Source of the DNA: Xenorhabdus griffiniae
Lineage (GTDB): Bacteria; Pseudomonadota; Gammaproteobacteria; Enterobacterales; Enterobacteriaceae
Length of the DNA: 64,000 nucleotides
NCBI RefSeq assembly: GCF_037265215.1
Contig: NZ_CP147737.1
Span: forward strand, 3,628,001-3,692,000
Direction of reading: 5' to 3'
Both the position numbers and the translations under genes were made by a program. Positions 8,542-21,298 of the stretch are shown here, piece after piece (position 1 is the first letter of the stretch; each line of letters starts with the position of its first letter). Under the pieces are notes generated by a model that was given only the letters and a program-made list of their open reading frames with translations, had not been told where the DNA came from and did no database searches.

Positions 8542-9843
8542 ATGTCTACAATTCTAAAGAAGAAACCTTTATACCAAATACTCTATGTTCAAGTTATATT
8601 TTCCATTTTATTGGGTATCGCCCTTGGCCATTTTTATCCTGATATTGGAACATCGTTAAAACCATTAGGTGATGCATTCATTAAAATTGTGAAAATGATT
8701 ATTGCACCTGTTATCTTTTTGACAGTAGTCACAGGGATAGCTGGAATGAATAATATAAAAAAGGTTGGGAATGTTGCAGCAAAATCAATGTTATATTTTT
8801 TAACATTTTCAACGCTTGCTTTAGTTATTGGATTAATTATCGCCAATATTGTCCGCCCTGGCGATGGCTTAAATATTTCTCCTGCCTCGTTAGACAGCAG
8901 CAGAGTGACCGGTTATGTAGAGAAAGCGCATGAATCATCCATTGTTGGCTTTCTTATGAATATCATACCCGATACTGTTGTCAGTCCGCTTGTAAATGGT
9001 AATATTCTCCAGGTTCTGTTTATTTCAGTTATTTTTGGTATCGCGTTAGCCGCTACAGGAAAAAAAGGCGAACCTGTTTTAGCATTTTTCCAACACCTCT
9101 CAGAACCTATCTTTAAGATGGTAGGAATTTTAATGAAATTAGCGCCGATTGGTGCATTTGGAGCAATGGCCTTTACCATAGGTAAATATGGTATTTCATC
9201 GGTCGGGAATTTAATGATGTTAATTGTCACTTTTTACATTACATCATTGCTTTTTATTCTTATTATATTGGGCGCAGTTGCTAAATATAATGGGTTCTCT
9301 ATTATTCAATTAATAAAATATATTAAAGATGAGCTATTGTTAGTTTTGGGGACTTCATCTTCTGAGGCAGCATTACCTGGCTTAATGAAGAAAATGGAAA
9401 ACCTGGGTTGTGAGAAATCAGTTGTTGGTTTAGTTATTCCAACAGGTTACTCATTTAACCTTGATGGTACTAATATCTATATGACGATGGCTGCCTTGTT
9501 TATTGCCCAGGCAACCAACATTGAACTTAGTCTATATGAGCAAATTTCTTTATTATTCGTTGCTATGATAAGTTCAAAAGGTGCGGCAGGTGTAACAGGG
9601 GCTGGTTTCATTACACTGGCTGCAACCTTATCTGTTGTACCCAGCGTACCCGTGGCAGGCATGGCGCTTATCTTAGGCATTGACAGATTTATGTCTGAGT
9701 GCCGTGCATTGACAAATTTAGTTGGTAATGCTTGTGCCAGCATTGTCGTAGCTCGCTGGGAAAATGCTTTAGATAAAGAAAAGATGCATCAAATATTAAA
9801 CGGTAACATGCAAAATTCGGTAGAAAAAACACTAAATAAATAA
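8542..9843 (+). CDS. dctA: C4-dicarboxylate/proton (sodium) symporter, DctA-like
   Basis: Inner-membrane symporter of the glutamate/dicarboxylate (DAACS) family, expected to import succinate, fumarate, malate or similar acids. From the chosen ATG the protein has 433 residues. It carries the N-terminal helix ending LGHFYPDIG, the serine-rich re-entrant loop [11 protein letters not shown], the motif [19 protein letters not shown] and the substrate-binding end [10 protein letters not shown] ... [12 protein letters not shown], all close to E. coli DctA. Start: ATG at 8542 has CAGGA 6 bases upstream; an ATG at 8521 adds seven residues but has no ribosome site. It diverges enough from E. coli DctA (for example no charged C-terminal tail) that substrate range could differ. 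AT-rich at third positions. Confidence 0.85.
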   Translation: MSTILKKKPLYQILYVQVIFSILLGIALGHFYPDIGTSLKPLGDAFIKIVKMIIAPVIFLTVVTGIAGMNNIKKVGNVAAKSMLYFLTFSTLALVIGLIIANIVRPGDGLNISPASLDSSRVTGYVEKAHESSIVGFLMNIIPDTVVSPLVNGNILQVLFISVIFGIALAATGKKGEPVLAFFQHLSEPIFKMVGILMKLAPIGAFGAMAFTIGKYGISSVGNLMMLIVTFYITSLLFILIILGAVAKYNGFSIIQLIKYIKDELLLVLGTSSSEAALPGLMKKMENLGCEKSVVGLVIPTGYSFNLDGTNIYMTMAALFIAQATNIELSLYEQISLLFVAMISSKGAAGVTGAGFITLAATLSVVPSVPVAGMALILGIDRFMSECRALTNLVGNACASIVVARWENALDKEKMHQILNGNMQNSVEKTLNK

Positions 9844-10261
9844 AGTATATTACCTACGATAAATAATAAAACTCACATCCCCCTGTTATAAATGGGGGGA
9901 GAGATCAGGTTTCATATCGTGTTGTAAATTGCAACTTGAAGTTTAATGCGTATATATTCATTAAAAAACAAAAAACAACCCACAATAAATATTCCACCAA
10001 AATAAAAAATCATAGGACAATTGCTCATAAAAACATATAACACATCGTTATTGATTTTAGGACAGATATCCCATTGGAAAAAGAAATCATATGCAACAAA
10101 GCAATTTACCATTTCATTATCTTAACCATTAATATTTATATTTATTGATGGAGATCTTTTATGTTTCAATTCAATTTTGATAAAAATTAAAAATTAGTCT
10201 AATAATAACGTAGAAATATATGTTCTGGCATACCAAAAACCAAAGTACTCCGGAGAATATA
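9844..10261. other. Intergenic region with a half repeat
   Basis: About 420 AT-rich bases. They hold a G/C hairpin (CCCCC ... GGGGGG at about 9880-9900) merging into the right half of a palindromic repeat. No convincing gene; the 66-codon minus-strand frame overlaps the repeat. Confidence 0.5.
9871..9957. repeat. Palindromic intergenic repeat, copy 6 (left arm decayed)
   Basis: ATCAGGTTTCATATCGTGTTG ... TTGAAGTTTAATGCGTATA is intact; the left arm is reduced to ACTCACATCCCCC before the core. It may serve as the transcription end of the dctA-like gene. Confidence 0.75.
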
Positions 10262-11746
10262 ATGAAAAAACGACATGATATCGCAAAAGAATTGTTGCCT
10301 TGTAAATCTTATAAGATGCTGATTAATGGTGAGTGGGTTGATAGCATTTCAAAGAATACTCTGCAAAGCTACAGCCCTGCAACAGGTGAGTTGCTGACAG
10401 AATATGCAGCAGGGAATGCCGAAGATGTTGAACTTGCCGTCAAAGCTGCCCAAAAAGCCCTGCCAGCATGGAGCAAAACATCCGCGGCGGAGAGGCAATC
10501 TTTATTACTGAAAATTGCCGACTTACTGGAAGCCGAAGCCGAACGTTTTATTGTCCTTGAAACATTGGATGGTGGTAAAACCCAGACTCTATGTCGTCAT
10601 TTCGATATTCCTTTCTCTGTTGATCATTTCCGCTACTTTGCCGGCGTTATCCGTGCTCATTCTGATACTACTGATGTCATCGATAATGACACGCTGAGCT
10701 TAGTCATCAGAGAACCCATTGGCGTAGTCGGGCAGATTATTCCGTGGAATTTCCCGCTATTAATGGCTGCCTGGAAACTCGCTCCTGCCCTTGCAGCCGG
10801 TAATACTATTGTTATCAATCCTGCCAGCCTGACGCCAATAACCCTGCTCGAATTGGGGCGTATTATGAACCAAGTTTTGCCAGCAGGTGTTGTCAATATT
10901 GTTACGGGGCGTGGCTCAGTTGTAGGCCAGGCCATCCTCGACCATAACGGTATCGACAAAGTAGCTTTTACCGGCTCAACAGAAGTCGGTTACAACGTTG
11001 CCGCAGCAGCAGCAAAAAGACTCATTCCGGCAACACTGGAATTGGGGGGTAAATCGGCCAACATTGTTTTCCCTGATGCCAACATGAAAAAGGCAATCAA
11101 ATATGCAGCCAATGCCATTTTGCTAAATCAGGGGCAAGCCTGTGAATCCGGTGCGCGCCTGTTCCTGCATAAAGATATTCATGATGAATTCCTGAAGTCA
11201 CTGAAAACCGTGTTTGAATCGATCAAAGTGGGCGATCCGATGCTGGCAGAAACTGAAATGGGTTGCCAGGTCAGTGAAGAACAGATGAACACTATTTTAG
11301 GTTATATCGACCTTGCAAGACAGGAAGGTGCAACCGTTTTAACTGGCGGAAAACGCATAACCGGAGCAGGATATGATGAGGGTTTCTTTATCCAACCGAC
11401 GATCCTGACTAATGTCACCAATAAGATGCGGGTAGCACAGGAAGAGATTTTCGGGCCTGTGCTATGCGTCATTCCGTTCAGTAATGAAGAAGACGTTATC
11501 GAAATGGCCAATGATTCCGAATATGGCCTGGCAGGTGCTGTATGGACGCAGGATATTAACCGTGCCCTGCGTATCGCCAAAGCAATCAAAACAGGTCGTA
11601 TGTGGATCAATACCTATCATGAATTGCCGGCCCACACGCCTTTCGGTGGCTATAAGAAATCAGGACTTGGGCGTGAAACTCACAAGATGATGTTGGATGC
11701 CTATACAGAAGTGAAAAATATCTATATCAGCACTAAAGAAGAGTAA
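10262..11746 (+). CDS. NAD(P)-dependent aldehyde dehydrogenase, AldB/ExaC-like
   Basis: ALDH-superfamily enzyme of 494 residues oxidising an aldehyde to its acid. Visible: the oxyanion-hole Asn163 in IIPWNFPLL, the base Glu260 in LELGGKSANIV, the catalytic Cys294 in NQGQACESGAR, and a C-terminus (AHTPFGGYKKSGLGRETHK) very like E. coli AldB. The usual cofactor-binding KPxE motif reads NPAS (residues 186-189), so the conserved Lys is Asn and the conserved Glu is Ser. Start at 10262 because CGGAG lies 6 bases upstream; an ATG 42 bases earlier has no such site. It lies between a dicarboxylate carrier and a divergently placed anion carrier, hinting at a small carbon-source cluster. Substrate unknown. 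Confidence 0.87.
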   Translation: MKKRHDIAKELLPCKSYKMLINGEWVDSISKNTLQSYSPATGELLTEYAAGNAEDVELAVKAAQKALPAWSKTSAAERQSLLLKIADLLEAEAERFIVLETLDGGKTQTLCRHFDIPFSVDHFRYFAGVIRAHSDTTDVIDNDTLSLVIREPIGVVGQIIPWNFPLLMAAWKLAPALAAGNTIVINPASLTPITLLELGRIMNQVLPAGVVNIVTGRGSVVGQAILDHNGIDKVAFTGSTEVGYNVAAAAAKRLIPATLELGGKSANIVFPDANMKKAIKYAANAILLNQGQACESGARLFLHKDIHDEFLKSLKTVFESIKVGDPMLAETEMGCQVSEEQMNTILGYIDLARQEGATVLTGGKRITGAGYDEGFFIQPTILTNVTNKMRVAQEEIFGPVLCVIPFSNEEDVIEMANDSEYGLAGAVWTQDINRALRIAKAIKTGRMWINTYHELPAHTPFGGYKKSGLGRETHKMMLDAYTEVKNIYISTKEE

Positions 11747-11750
11747 CACA

Positions 11751-11777
11751 ATCGCCACCTGTAAGGGTGGCGATTTT
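11751..11777. terminator. Bidirectional terminator between the aldehyde dehydrogenase and the anion symporter
   Basis: Stem ATCGCCACC/GGTGGCGAT with a 6-base loop and TTT on the plus strand. The two flanking genes converge here. Confidence 0.8.
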
Positions 11778-11799
11778 GAGCATTAAGAGCCAGAAGGAA

Positions 11800-13185
11800 T
11801 TACAGCCAGAAAAACCAGGCAATCGCAGAAATAATGGCAATACATACCAAATTCAGCACGATACCTACTCTGACCATTTCAACTTGTTTGATATAGCCGG
11901 TGCCATAAACAATCGCGTTAGGGGGTGTTGCTACAGGTAGCATAAATGCACAGGATGCCCCGATACCAATTATCATGGTCAAAACCACAATCGGCATTCC
12001 GAGTGCTTCTGCAACCGTGGCAAAAATAGGTACAAGCAGCGCCGCGCTCGCAGTATTACTGGTAAATTCTGTCAGGAAGATAATAAACGCAGCAATCGCA
12101 ACGATAATCACAAACCAAGGGCTGCTACCGAAAGTCGCCGCCATGCCATTCGCCATCACTTCGCTGGCACCAGAATTTTTCAAAACGGCACTCAACGTCA
12201 GACCACCACCGAACAGCATCAATACGCCCCATTCAGTGTTATTTTGAATCTGTGACCATGTTGATACACCGGTGATACCAATCAAGATAGCGGCGCTCAC
12301 TGCAATAATCGTATCCAGATCTTTGACACCGCCAAGAGCATCACTAATGAATGAACTGAAAATCCAGCACACTACGGTTAGCAGGAAAATACCCATGGCA
12401 GTAACACGCTTACCATTCCACTCCAGGTGCTCCAGTTCCAAATCAAATTTATGATTCAAATTTGGACGCAACATGAGGTACATCACTCCCACCATCACTG
12501 GCATGAGAACAATGACCATTGGCACGCCGTATTTCATCCATGTAAAGAAATCCATACCTAATTGTGCGGCAGCGATAGCATTGGGTGGGCTACCCACCAA
12601 CGTCCCCAAGCCACCAATACTGGCGCTATATGCGACACCAAGCAGCACAAAAACAAAGGTATTACGCTCAGTGCGTACATCCAGATTCGCCAGAACACCG
12701 AGGATCAGTGGTAACATCATGGCAGCCGTTGCTGTGTTGCTTATCCACATAGAAAGCAGGGCAGTAATACCAAATATCAGCAATACCGCCACAGACAAAC
12801 GCCCACGAGCAATCATCAGCAGACGGTTGGCGATCAATCTGTCCAAGCCCTGGATATGTAGCGCCGTTGCCAATGCAAAGCCACCGAAGAACAAAAAGAT
12901 TATTGGGTTGGCAAAAGATTTCAGTGCATCACCGGTATTCATCAATCCCATACCGACCGCCAGAATAGGAATACACAGCGCAGTAATGGTGACATGAATG
13001 GCTTCCGTTAACCATAACACACCAACAAATACCATTAATGCCAGACCCATATTTGCTTTTTCCCCATAGGGCAAAAACTTAAGCAATATCACAAGCAAAA
13101 TGATGTCCAGCGCGAGAATAATTAAGCCTCTTTTATTTGAGGGTGTAGGCCCAATCGCTGGGGTTAAAGATTCAGAAGCGTCCAT
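11800..13185 (-). CDS. Sodium-coupled anion symporter, DASS/SLC13 family
   Basis: Inner-membrane carrier of 461 residues with about 11-12 hydrophobic segments. The two family hallmark SNT motifs, one per repeat, are present (WISNTATAAMMLPL and EFTSNTASAALLVP), each bordering the substrate and sodium sites, together with GTLVGSPPNAIA and the C-terminal LPVATPPNAIVYG. Likely substrates are di- or tricarboxylates or sulfate; the TPPN version is typical of carboxylate carriers. Start: the ATG giving MDASESL has GGAG 7 bases upstream; the frame extends 18 bases to a TTG that has no ribosome site. Convergent with the aldehyde dehydrogenase. Confidence 0.87.
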   Translation of the reverse strand: MDASESLTPAIGPTPSNKRGLIILALDIILLVILLKFLPYGEKANMGLALMVFVGVLWLTEAIHVTITALCIPILAVGMGLMNTGDALKSFANPIIFLFFGGFALATALHIQGLDRLIANRLLMIARGRLSVAVLLIFGITALLSMWISNTATAAMMLPLILGVLANLDVRTERNTFVFVLLGVAYSASIGGLGTLVGSPPNAIAAAQLGMDFFTWMKYGVPMVIVLMPVMVGVMYLMLRPNLNHKFDLELEHLEWNGKRVTAMGIFLLTVVCWIFSSFISDALGGVKDLDTIIAVSAAILIGITGVSTWSQIQNNTEWGVLMLFGGGLTLSAVLKNSGASEVMANGMAATFGSSPWFVIIVAIAAFIIFLTEFTSNTASAALLVPIFATVAEALGMPIVVLTMIIGIGASCAFMLPVATPPNAIVYGTGYIKQVEMVRVGIVLNLVCIAIISAIAWFFWL

Positions 13186-13467
13186 GAAGACTCCATAAAA
13201 CAATGAAACATAACTCTGTAATGTAAAAAGATAATTGATGAATCATTGCCACAAATGTTAAAGAATTACATTACATGTGAAATAATAAGGAGTATTAACA
13301 AGGAATAAAATACGAGTTGTATAATTTTGGGATCTGCTACGCGGGATTTGTCTGTCCACTGGATTATTGTTCAAAAAAAGAACTGAATTTCTGTTGTTAT
13401 ATCACATTTTTATCCTGCAATAAGATACGTCATCAACATGAAAAATAAAATTTTCTTTCGATAAGAA
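13186..13467. other. Intergenic region before the DASS gene
   Basis: About 280 AT-rich bases (350 with the eno terminator). It should contain the symporter promoter on the minus strand. Nothing else recognisable. Confidence 0.4.
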
Positions 13468-13493
13468 GGCGAAAGAGAGTAAGCTCTTTCGCC
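13468..13493 (-). terminator. Terminator of eno
   Basis: Perfect 10-bp stem GGCGAAAGAG/CTCTTTCGCC with a 6-base loop, followed on the minus strand by TTCTTATCG. It lies 43 bases after the eno stop. Confidence 0.8.
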
Positions 13494-13536
13494 AAAACAT
13501 AAATAATATTTATTTTTCAGAGAGAAAAACCAGCAA

Positions 13537-14883
<1,347 letters not shown>

Positions 14884-14955
14884 CTAAAACTATTTTCTTA
14901 AACAGAAATGACCTTAAAAGCCAATTAGCTTAATCTCAATCCATTGCCCCATATC

Positions 14956-16608
<1,653 letters not shown>

Positions 16609-16852
16609 TTAGGTTTAAAAGGATGATGAATATAACAGGACGGGAAAGCAGTATACCCTAACCTTAATTTCGCTACAAACCATCTAAATGGGGTAAGGTG
16701 CCACATAAACAGTAACATTGCGAAACAAACACCCTTCTTTCTCTTTAAATTCATTAAGTTATTGGTGTGAAATTTTTTCACCCACCGCAGGTTATTCAGC
16801 CATTTAAGCGACATCCTTTTCGCTATTTCCATCTTTTTTGTGATTGCTCTCT

Positions 16853-17644
16853 CTACACCTTTTGACTTTTCACGCGCTGCCACATCGCTTCCATTTCATC
16901 TAATGTAGCCGTTTCCAGTGACATGCCTTTGTCGAGGATCAACTTTTCGACATGACGGAAACGATTCTCGAATTTCTGGCAGGCTTTTTGTAGTGCGATC
17001 TCTGGCTTATGCCCCAAATGGCGGGATAAATTAACCACCGAAAACAGTAAATCCCCCAATTCTTCTTCCAGTCGATCTTTATCAAGTACCGCCTGCTTGG
17101 CTTCATCCATGACTTCATCAATTTCTTCATAGACTTTGTCCAGCACAGGGCCAATAGTATCCCAATCAAAACCGACCGAAGCGCAGCGTTTCTGGATCTT
17201 ATACGCCTTCATCAAGGCCGGTAAACTGGCGGGAATATCATCCAGTACCGAATGCTGATCTTTCTCAGCCCGTTCTGCGGCCTTGCGTTGTTCCCAACTG
17301 CTGATTGCCTCTTCGCCGCTGATACCCGCTTGTTGATTGAAGATATGGGGATGGCGACGCTCCAGTTTGTCACACACCGCCTCACAGATATCATTAAAAT
17401 CAAACTGTTGCTGCTCTTGAGCCATCTGCGCATAAAATACGATATGAAACAGCAAATCCCCCAGTTCTTCTTTTAGAGCGTTGATATCATTGCGCTCAAT
17501 CGCATCAAGCACTTCATAGGTTTCTTCCAGGGTATAAGGGGCAATCGTAGCGGAAGTTTGCACTTTATCCCAAGGACAGCCATCCTGGGGATGGCGCAAC
17601 TGCACCATGATTCCCTTTAGTCGTTCAATAGCGTTCTGTTTCAT
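16853..17644 (-). CDS. mazG: Nucleoside triphosphate pyrophosphohydrolase
   Basis: Hydrolyses NTPs and dNTPs to monophosphates and pyrophosphate; in E. coli it also lowers ppGpp effects under stress. The 263-residue product carries two tandem MazG all-alpha repeats, each with the EExxE...ExxD Mg-binding pattern (TLEETYEVLDAIE...LKEELGDLLFHIV, then YEEIDEVMDEAKQ...LEEELGDLLFSVV). CPWDKVQT near the start and GFDW in the middle are family marks. It begins 16 bases after relA ends, so relA-mazG are probably co-transcribed. About 260 bases without a gene separate it from pyrG. Confidence 0.96.
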   Translation of the reverse strand: MKQNAIERLKGIMVQLRHPQDGCPWDKVQTSATIAPYTLEETYEVLDAIERNDINALKEELGDLLFHIVFYAQMAQEQQQFDFNDICEAVCDKLERRHPHIFNQQAGISGEEAISSWEQRKAAERAEKDQHSVLDDIPASLPALMKAYKIQKRCASVGFDWDTIGPVLDKVYEEIDEVMDEAKQAVLDKDRLEEELGDLLFSVVNLSRHLGHKPEIALQKACQKFENRFRHVEKLILDKGMSLETATLDEMEAMWQRVKSQKV

Positions 17645-17660
17645 CTTAATCCATTTTCAA

Positions 17661-19898
17661 TCAATTACCATGCAAGCGTCTGGCTTCAATCACATCAGAC
17701 AACTGGTTGAGTTTCGCCAATACCCGCCCAAGCACTTGCAAGTTATAAATCTCAATGTTCATATCAATGGTGGCAAGCTGCTGCTTAACATCACTGCGGC
17801 TGCTGACGCCCAACACATTGATTTTCTCATTAGCGAGGATGGTCGTGATGTCACGCAATAATCCACTGCGATCATTGGCAACAACGCGCACCACCAGTGA
17901 ATAGCCGCTGGAATAACTCTCCCCCCACACTGCATCGACTATCCGTTCCGGTGAGCTGGCTTCGAGTTCCGCCAACTGATCACAGTCTGCTCGGTGGATG
18001 GAGATCCCTCGCCCACGTGTAATAAATCCAATAATTTCATCACCAGGGATAGGCTGGCAACAACGGGCAATGTGGTGCATTAAGTTGCCTACCCCTTCCA
18101 CGACAATACGGCCATTATCTTTGCTGGTATTACGTGGCGTATAGGTTTTATTCTCCAGGTTGCGAAGCGCTTCGCGATCTTCTTCTTCCGCCGTAATTTT
18201 ATTGAATTTGCTTTGCAGGAAATTCACTAACTGGTGAATGCGGATATCACCAACGCCAATGCCTGCCAACACTTCTTCCAACGTGTGAACGTTATAACGA
18301 GCAATCAGCTCTTTCTCTGCTTCCTTGATAGTGATCCCTAAGTGTGTCAACTCATTGTCCAGCATCTGGCGACCGGCAATGATGTTCTTGTCACGATCTT
18401 GTTTACGGAACCAGTTGTGGATTTTTGCCCGCCCACGGCTGGTCGTCACATAGCCGAGGTTAGGATTCAACCAGTCACGGCTTGGATTAGGCTGTTTCTG
18501 GGTAATGATTTCAATCTGATCGCCCATTTGAAGTTGATAGCTGAATGGTACGATGCGTCCGCCAATTTTTGCCCCAATGCAACGATGGCCGACATCACTG
18601 TGAATATGATAAGCAAAATCCAACGGCGTAGAGCCGATTGGCAAATCAATCACATCCCCTTTTGGCGTAAAGACATAAACGCGATCGTCAAACACCTGAC
18701 TACGTACTTCATCCAGCATTTCGCCGCTATCCGCCATTTCCTCCTGCCATGCGATCAACTTCCGCAGCCAGGCAATACGGCTTTCATAACTGCCGGATTT
18801 ACCACCACCAAGCGCAGTGCCTTCTTTGTATTTCCAATGCGCTGCAACGCCAAGTTCCGCATCATCATGCATCTGGCGGGTACGGATCTGGATTTCAAGC
18901 GTTTTGCCATTCGGCCCCAAAACAACGGTATGAATCGATTGGTAACCATTCGGTTTCGGGTTGGCAACGTAATCGTCGAATTCATCTGGCAAATGACGAT
19001 AGTGAGTATGCACTATCCCCAGCGCTGCATAACAATCCTGCAAACGCTCGACAACAATCCGCACAGCACGCACATCAAATAATTCATCAAAAGCGAGGGA
19101 TTTTTTCTGCATTTTGCGCCAAATGCTGTAAATATGCTTCGGACGCCCGTATATTTCAGCGCGAACGCCCTCTTTCAGCATATATTTACGCAAAGTCGTC
19201 ACAAATTTCTCGATATACTGTTCACGATCAATTCGGCGCTCATGCAGTAACCTGGCAATTTTCTTATATTCATCGGGATGCAAGTAGCGGAAACAGAAAT
19301 CTTCCAGCTCCCATTTTAGCTGCCCGATACCCAGCCGGTTAGCGAGAGGCGCATAGATATTGGAACACTCTTTAGCCGCCAGCACCCGCTCATCTTCACT
19401 GGCATCTTTCACTTCCCGCAAATGGGCAATGCGTTCTGCCAGTTTGATAATGACACAGCGAAAATCTTCCACCATCGCCAGCAGCATCCGGCGAACATTA
19501 TCGACCTGTACCGAGCAAGTCGCATCGGTATGAGTGGCTTTCAGTTGGCGAATGGCATCCATTTCCATTACACCATGCACCAGATTCGTGATGGCCTTGC
19601 CAAATGTTTCTGTCACAGTTTCGCTATCGAGTAGCCTGGCATTAAGGATGGGAAAAAGTAGCGCAGCACGCATACTGTCATTATCCATGCTCAATGTGGA
19701 CAAGATCTCCACCATTTCCACACCGCGCCATAGCAACAGTTCCGCATTGGGGTGGCCTTGGACTTTTTCGTGACAATATCGCCAGGTTTCAACCAACTTT
19801 TCACTGGATTGTGGGTTAGTAATGTTTAAACTCGCGATCCACTTATCGACCGCAAATTCACCTGCCGGTGTGAGATGCGCACTTCTTACCGCAACCAT
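17661..19898 (-). CDS. relA: (p)ppGpp synthetase I (GTP pyrophosphokinase), stringent response
   Basis: Ribosome-associated enzyme making (p)ppGpp from ATP and GTP/GDP during amino-acid starvation. The 745-residue product has a degenerate hydrolase domain (FPILNARLL replaces the catalytic HDxxED, as in RelA), the synthetase domain (YGRPKHIYSIWRKMQ, FDVRAVRIVV, NPKPNGYQSIHTVV with the catalytic region), a TGS domain (VYVFTPKGDVIDLPIGSTPL), a Cys-rich region (HHIARCCQPIPGDEI) and a C-terminal ACT domain. It follows rlmD by 9 bases. Length and motifs fit RelA rather than SpoT. Confidence 0.97.
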   Translation of the reverse strand: MVAVRSAHLTPAGEFAVDKWIASLNITNPQSSEKLVETWRYCHEKVQGHPNAELLLWRGVEMVEILSTLSMDNDSMRAALLFPILNARLLDSETVTETFGKAITNLVHGVMEMDAIRQLKATHTDATCSVQVDNVRRMLLAMVEDFRCVIIKLAERIAHLREVKDASEDERVLAAKECSNIYAPLANRLGIGQLKWELEDFCFRYLHPDEYKKIARLLHERRIDREQYIEKFVTTLRKYMLKEGVRAEIYGRPKHIYSIWRKMQKKSLAFDELFDVRAVRIVVERLQDCYAALGIVHTHYRHLPDEFDDYVANPKPNGYQSIHTVVLGPNGKTLEIQIRTRQMHDDAELGVAAHWKYKEGTALGGGKSGSYESRIAWLRKLIAWQEEMADSGEMLDEVRSQVFDDRVYVFTPKGDVIDLPIGSTPLDFAYHIHSDVGHRCIGAKIGGRIVPFSYQLQMGDQIEIITQKQPNPSRDWLNPNLGYVTTSRGRAKIHNWFRKQDRDKNIIAGRQMLDNELTHLGITIKEAEKELIARYNVHTLEEVLAGIGVGDIRIHQLVNFLQSKFNKITAEEEDREALRNLENKTYTPRNTSKDNGRIVVEGVGNLMHHIARCCQPIPGDEIIGFITRGRGISIHRADCDQLAELEASSPERIVDAVWGESYSSGYSLVVRVVANDRSGLLRDITTILANEKINVLGVSSRSDVKQQLATIDMNIEIYNLQVLGRVLAKLNQLSDVIEARRLHGN

Positions 19899-19907
19899 AA
19901 TTTCTCC

Positions 19908-21245
19908 CTACTCGATATCCATTGGCTCACTGCTAAACAGCGCCATAGATTCTAGATGGCCTGTGTGTGGAAACATATCCAGCATCCGCACACTGACAAG
20001 ATGATAACCCGCCGCCAACAAGACCTTGCTGTCACGTGCAAGTGTTGTGGGATTACAGGAAACGTAAACCACTTTTTCGGGGGCCAATTTTACAATATGT
20101 GCCATAACGCCCGCTGCACCAGTGCGGGCGGGATCCAACAGCACTTTATTGAACCCTTGGACGGCCCAAGGCTGTTGGTGAATCTCCGATTCCAGATTTT
20201 CATGAAAAAAATCGACGTTATTAAGTTTATTGAGCTGAGCGTTATATTGCCCGCTCGCCACCAGCTCAGCAACCCCTTCCACACCCACGGTTGCCTGTAC
20301 TTGCGTGGCAATCGGCAGGGTAAAATTCCCCATGCCACAAAACAGATCCAATACTCTGTCTGTTGGTTGCAAATCCAGCCACGCCAACGCCTGTGCAACC
20401 ATTTGTTGGTTAACGACATCGTTCACCTGAATAAAATCTTGTGGGCTGAACACCAATTTCAATCCATTCACCTGATACCACGGTGCTGTTTGCTCTTCAA
20501 TCAATGGTTCAAGGGATTTTTCTTCACCCAACAGATAAATCGCGACATTGTACTGCACCGAAAAAATGCGCAGTATTTCCTTATCTGCCTGCTTAAGTGG
20601 ATCAAGATGACGCAACACAACTAATGGCCCACTCTCAGCCAATACCAATTCCACGTGCCCTAATCGTTTTACTGCGTGCAGGCTATTCAGACACTGATGC
20701 AACGGCTGCAATAATTGTTCCAATTCAGGGCGCATAACAGGACAGTGCTGAATATTCACCAAATCGTTGGTCTGGCTCTGGCGAAACCCCATCAATAATG
20801 TGCGTTGTTTGGCGTGATATTGCAGACCAAGTCTGGCCCGGCGCCGATAGCCATATTCTGGACTGCGAATGACGGGATGTGCACTGATGTTAACGCCTGT
20901 TTCCCGCTGGATCAGGTGTTCCAGTACGCTGGCCTTCGTTTTAACTTGCAGTTCAGCGGCAACATGCTGCTGTTGGCATCCGCCACACACTTTAAAATGT
21001 GGGCAGTGAGGTGCGACGCGATGCAGGCTGTCTGATAGCCTTTTCACGACTTTAGCTTTAGCAAATTGGCGTTTTTCTTCTGTCAGTTGGATTTGTGCCT
21101 GCTCACCCGGCAATAATCCTGCGATAAAGATCGTTTTTCCCTGATGACGAGCAATGCCTTGCCCTTGTGCATCAAGGTTATCTGCGGTAACGGAAATAAT
21201 GCCTCGGTTTACGGAGCGACGGTTTGGGGAGTAAAATTGCACCAT
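19908..21245 (-). CDS. rlmD: 23S rRNA (uracil-1939-C5) methyltransferase
   Basis: SAM-dependent methyltransferase (formerly RumA) making m5U1939 in 23S rRNA. From the chosen ATG the product has 445 residues: an N-terminal TRAM domain, a [4Fe-4S] cluster motif [14 protein letters not shown], the SAM site [15 protein letters not shown] and the nucleophile region [12 protein letters not shown]. The frame extends 14 codons upstream, but [11 protein letters not shown] aligns with the E. coli start. Only 9 bases separate it from relA, suggesting rlmD-relA-mazG form one transcript. It is divergent from barA with 53 bases between them. Confidence 0.95.
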   Translation of the reverse strand: MVQFYSPNRRSVNRGIISVTADNLDAQGQGIARHQGKTIFIAGLLPGEQAQIQLTEEKRQFAKAKVVKRLSDSLHRVAPHCPHFKVCGGCQQQHVAAELQVKTKASVLEHLIQRETGVNISAHPVIRSPEYGYRRRARLGLQYHAKQRTLLMGFRQSQTNDLVNIQHCPVMRPELEQLLQPLHQCLNSLHAVKRLGHVELVLAESGPLVVLRHLDPLKQADKEILRIFSVQYNVAIYLLGEEKSLEPLIEEQTAPWYQVNGLKLVFSPQDFIQVNDVVNQQMVAQALAWLDLQPTDRVLDLFCGMGNFTLPIATQVQATVGVEGVAELVASGQYNAQLNKLNNVDFFHENLESEIHQQPWAVQGFNKVLLDPARTGAAGVMAHIVKLAPEKVVYVSCNPTTLARDSKVLLAAGYHLVSVRMLDMFPHTGHLESMALFSSEPMDIE

Positions 21246-21298
21246 GATTCTGACTGACTTTGAAAAATTGAGTTCTGATTTTCCCACAATGGACGCCT

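Noticed and set aside
9912..10112. 66-codon minus-strand frame after the dctA-like gene
   Set aside because: Its end lies in a palindromic repeat arm; hydrophobic translation of AT-rich DNA, no ribosome site.
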